DNA of 64,000 bases from Pseudomaricurvus sp050633365 (lineage in GTDB: Bacteria; Pseudomonadota; Gammaproteobacteria; Pseudomonadales; Cellvibrionaceae): contig JBOEGJ010000006.1 of assembly GCA_050633365.1 (NCBI GenBank), forward strand, positions 62,001-126,000, written 5' to 3'. The notes under the pieces are model-generated. The model had not been told where the DNA came from and made no database searches. It worked only from the letters and a program-made list of their open reading frames with translations. Positions 61,541 to 64,000 of the stretch are shown here, piece after piece. A program made the position numbers and the translations under genes. Numbering within the stretch: the first letter of the stretch is position 1; every line of letters begins with the position of its first letter.

Positions 61541-62758
61541 TTAATCAAACACTGAGGGGGCTGTACTGGGAGCAAACAAGCTGTCGCTCTCCGATTCTGA
61601 TGGGGTGTCTTCCGCATCGTCTTCACTATCATTGTCCGCATCGCCATCCTTGCTAGCAGAAGTTATTTCATCATCTTCGTTGTGATTATGGTTTTCATCA
61701 CTATCGCTTTGCTGATTATCTTCGTAGCCTTCTGGCGCTTGGCCGGACATCAATTTATCCAGTGCGCTGGGCTCTTCTTCACTGCCGTCATCGACGGCAA
61801 TGGATACTGCGGCCTCCGACAAGGCGTCTTCATCTAAACCACTTTCTTCAAACGCAGATTCGCCCATGGGGGCTGAGCTATCGTCTGACAATCTTTGAGC
61901 ATCTTCGTCTGGCACCTCTGGAGATTCTTGGGTCGACGAATCATCGCCTTCAGCATCTTCACCATCGTCTATCCAACCGGTTTCAAATGCGTCCGCATTG
62001 GGTTCGAAGTCTTCGCCTTCGCCAGTACCTTCGAGTACCACAGGCTCAACTTCGGCGCTTTCGCCATCAGCGTCGAGATCTTGATTGTCTTTCGCGGCTT
62101 CCTCTTCAGCTCCCTGGTCAGTTCCCTCCTCCGCTTCTTCGGAGGGCAACTCGAGGGTCTGCTTCACGTCAGCGGGAATATCACCGCCGAGATCGAGTTC
62201 TTTATTGAGCTCTTCAAGGTCTTTGATTTCACCCAGTGATGGCAGCTCTTCCAGACTCTTTAGATTAAAGTAGTCCAAAAATCCCCGCGTTGTCGCATAG
62301 AGTGAGGGGCGACCCGGCACATCGCGGTGGCCGACAACTTTGATCCACTCTCGTTCGGTGAGGGTCTTAATAATGTGCGAACTGACCGCGACGCCACGAA
62401 TTTCTTCGATATCACCACGAGTAATCGGTTGTCGATAAGCAATGAGGGCGATGGTTTCTAACAGCGCTCGGGAATATTTTTGCGGTTTTTCATCCCACAA
62501 ACGATTAACCCAAGGTGCGGTCTCTTTACGCACCTGGAAACGCCAGCCGCTACCAACTTCGACCAACTCAAAACCCCGGCCTTCACAGTTTTGCTGAATG
62601 GTTTCGAGCGTATCTTTGACGTCTTCTTTCGCCGGTTTCGGATGCATCTCATCGTCTTCATCAAACAGCGTTAGCATTTTTTCGACAGTCATAGGCTGTC
62701 CGACGGCTAAGAGTGCGCCTTCAATAATCTGTGTGAGTAATTGCTTATCGAAACTCAT
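61541..62758 (-). CDS. scpB: Segregation and condensation protein B, with long acidic tail
   Basis: 405 residues from ATG 62758 (a TTG at 62767 would add three). The winged-helix core (about 1-195) is typical ScpB: LTQIIEGALLAVGQPMTVEKML, YSRALLETIALIAYRQPITRGDIEEIRGV (a region) and VVGHRDVPGRPSLYATTRGFLDYF. Beyond it lie about 205 residues with very few basic residues, made mainly of D, E, S, A and G, ending LFAPSTAPSVFD. Many ScpB proteins are only about 200-300 residues. ScpB binds ScpA in the SMC complex that folds chromosomes. Confidence 0.92.
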   Translation of the reverse strand: MSFDKQLLTQIIEGALLAVGQPMTVEKMLTLFDEDDEMHPKPAKEDVKDTLETIQQNCEGRGFELVEVGSGWRFQVRKETAPWVNRLWDEKPQKYSRALLETIALIAYRQPITRGDIEEIRGVAVSSHIIKTLTEREWIKVVGHRDVPGRPSLYATTRGFLDYFNLKSLEELPSLGEIKDLEELNKELDLGGDIPADVKQTLELPSEEAEEGTDQGAEEEAAKDNQDLDADGESAEVEPVVLEGTGEGEDFEPNADAFETGWIDDGEDAEGDDSSTQESPEVPDEDAQRLSDDSSAPMGESAFEESGLDEDALSEAAVSIAVDDGSEEEPSALDKLMSGQAPEGYEDNQQSDSDENHNHNEDDEITSASKDGDADNDSEDDAEDTPSESESDSLFAPSTAPSVFD

Positions 62759-62851
62759 GAAACTCAATACCTGATGTTCGTTCTAATTGTTATGTAGTTT
62801 TCTTTCTCAATACCGCTGTTTTTTCTCAAACCGCTGCAATCGTCAATGACT

Positions 62852-63871
62852 CTATTCGGAACGCGCTTTGACGTGGATCGCGCCAAAGTGTTCGGTCTGA
62901 ATCATCTCAACCAATTGCTCTTTGATTAGCTCCATCACCGCAAGAAAGGTCACCACAACGCCTAAGCGCCCTTCTTCAACCTTAAACAGGCTCACAAACG
63001 GTACAAATTGATTACCGCTCAAATTGTCGAGCACTTGCGTCATCCGCTCTCGGGTCGAGAGCTTTTCTTTTTCAACGTGATGGCTCTCAAACATATCAGC
63101 GCGGCGCAGCACTTCGGACAAGGCCAGTAAGATATCGCGCATATCCACATCGGGATCGGCTCGCGTCACTGTGCGATCGGGGGCCTGCGCCTTGGCTTGA
63201 TGAATATCTCGTCCCATACGGGGGATTTCTTCAATATCTTCAGCGGCTTGTTTGAAGCGCTCATATTCTTGTAGGCGACGAATCAACTGCGCTCTTGGAT
63301 CTTCTTCGTCGTCTTCCTCTTCAGACGATCTCGGTAGCAGCATTCGAGACTTAATTTCAGCCAACATGGCCGCCATCACCAAGTATTCCGCGGCCAACTC
63401 GAACTGCATGGACTCCATCATCTCGACGTAAGAGACGTATTGATGAGTAATCTCTGAGACGTTGATATCGAGGATATCAAGGTTTTGCTTACGAATGAGG
63501 TAGAGCAGTAAATCCAACGGCCCTTCGAAAGCCTCTAGGATGACTTCCAGCGCGTCGGGCGGTATGTAGAGATCTTTGGGTAAATTGGTAAAAGCCTCAC
63601 CTTGAACAATGGCGAAAGGCATTTCAGCCTGAGCTGGGCCTTGATTGGCGTCCGATGAGGGCGCTTCATTGACTGAAGGTTGATTCGAAGATGATTGGTC
63701 GGTTGTGTCGGAAGACGGTTGAGGGCCTTGCGCAACCGCGCCATCGCGCTCAGCATCTGTATCGGCACTCGTATCGGAACTCGCAGTAGGTGCTTGTTCA
63801 ACCATTGATTCTGGCGCGGCGCTTTCGGCCGTTTCATCCTCAATCGTTACCGCTTCGATATCACTGCTCAC
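62852..63871 (-). CDS. scpA: Segregation and condensation protein A (kleisin)
   Basis: 339 residues. About 100 low-complexity, acidic and serine-rich residues precede the kleisin core, which starts at EAFEGPLDLLLYLIRKQNLDI and contains FELAAEYLVMAAMLAEIKSRML and a C-terminal VVVTFLAVMELIKEQLVEM, the winged helix that touches SMC. The start is GTG with AGG six bases upstream. The spacer to scpB is 93 bp. The N-terminal extension is unusual and mirrors the acidic tail of ScpB. Confidence 0.92.
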   Translation of the reverse strand: MSSDIEAVTIEDETAESAAPESMVEQAPTASSDTSADTDAERDGAVAQGPQPSSDTTDQSSSNQPSVNEAPSSDANQGPAQAEMPFAIVQGEAFTNLPKDLYIPPDALEVILEAFEGPLDLLLYLIRKQNLDILDINVSEITHQYVSYVEMMESMQFELAAEYLVMAAMLAEIKSRMLLPRSSEEEDDEEDPRAQLIRRLQEYERFKQAAEDIEEIPRMGRDIHQAKAQAPDRTVTRADPDVDMRDILLALSEVLRRADMFESHHVEKEKLSTRERMTQVLDNLSGNQFVPFVSLFKVEEGRLGVVVTFLAVMELIKEQLVEMIQTEHFGAIHVKARSE

Positions 63872-64000
63872 GCTTCACCTTTCGTTATTTGATTGCGCAT
63901 CCGCGTTCTCTTTCTGTTATCACAACAGCCCAGCCAGCGCTTCATTCCCTTTCGCTTAGCCCTTCAATACCACGATTTTCGAAGTATTTGATCTCAAACC

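Noticed and set aside
61762..62239. Plus-strand frames of 148 and 114 codons
   Set aside because: They are opposite the acidic tail of scpB; the biased codons there remove stops from the other strand. The products are rich in R, L and F without any motif.
63942..64000. Possible 3' end of a minus-strand gene at the right edge (frames ending at 63942 or 63956)
   Set aside because: Only 14-18 codons are visible and neither gives a recognisable C-terminus. A gene upstream of scpA is likely but cannot be supported here.
1..64000. Mobile elements, CRISPR arrays, tRNA or rRNA genes
   Set aside because: I saw no transposase or integrase, no regularly spaced repeats with spacers, and no cloverleaf-like or rRNA sequence.

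Overview
The window looks like a piece of a marine-type gammaproteobacterial chromosome. The evidence is a HexR-governed Entner-Doudoroff cluster, panP, polB, talB, rluB-scpB-scpA, glpE-tapT, yigZ and slyD, with mid-range base composition and good Shine-Dalgarno sites. The gene set resembles Cellvibrionales/Spongiibacteraceae-like bacteria, but that placement is inference. I saw no tRNA, rRNA, CRISPR array, insertion sequence or phage gene. Genes are dense and both strands are used.

Layout. 1-2.2 kb: the 3' end of an XRE/MmyB-type regulator converging on an acyl-CoA synthetase. 2.3-2.9 kb: a gap holding two terminators, an 18-bp palindrome and a possible 36-residue protein. 2.9-13.6 kb: pykA, gap, eda, edd, pgl and zwf on the minus strand, then hexR (+) and pgi (-). 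This is a full route from glucose-6-phosphate through the Entner-Doudoroff pathway to pyruvate. The zwf and pgi promoters share one design: a -35/-10 pair bracketed by two palindromes that are probably HexR operators. 13.9-17.6 kb: panP and two orphan periplasmic family-3 binding proteins.

17.9-34.7 kb is the accessory part. It holds an amidohydrolase, two flavoprotein dehydrogenases (one with a 3-ketosteroid delta-1-dehydrogenase signature), two short-chain dehydrogenases, an Old Yellow Enzyme family reductase, two VOC proteins, a KshA-like Rieske oxygenase, two intact exported sulfatases, a third sulfatase homologue that has lost its catalytic residues, and a LysE-type exporter. Together they suggest desulfation and ring opening of a sulfated steroid or similar polycycle, run from a divergent, repeat-rich promoter at 28.7-29.1 kb.

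34.8-42.9 kb: mostly conserved housekeeping or uncharacterised genes (SIMPL protein, YaeQ, LOG protein, TMEM143-like protein, YbaN, SlyD, YigZ, a circularly permuted GTPase). 42.9-50.5 kb: a TonB-dependent receptor, then mocA, xdhC and a two-subunit Tat-exported molybdenum hydroxylase with a 24-bp operator-like palindrome upstream. 50.6-64 kb: an iron-dependent alcohol dehydrogenase, MaoC hydratase, glpE, tapT, a cbiX-type chelatase, several unrecognised small genes, a TPR protein, polB, talB (an 8-bp tandem repeat runs through its stop codon), rluB, and scpB and scpA, both carrying long acidic low-complexity extensions.
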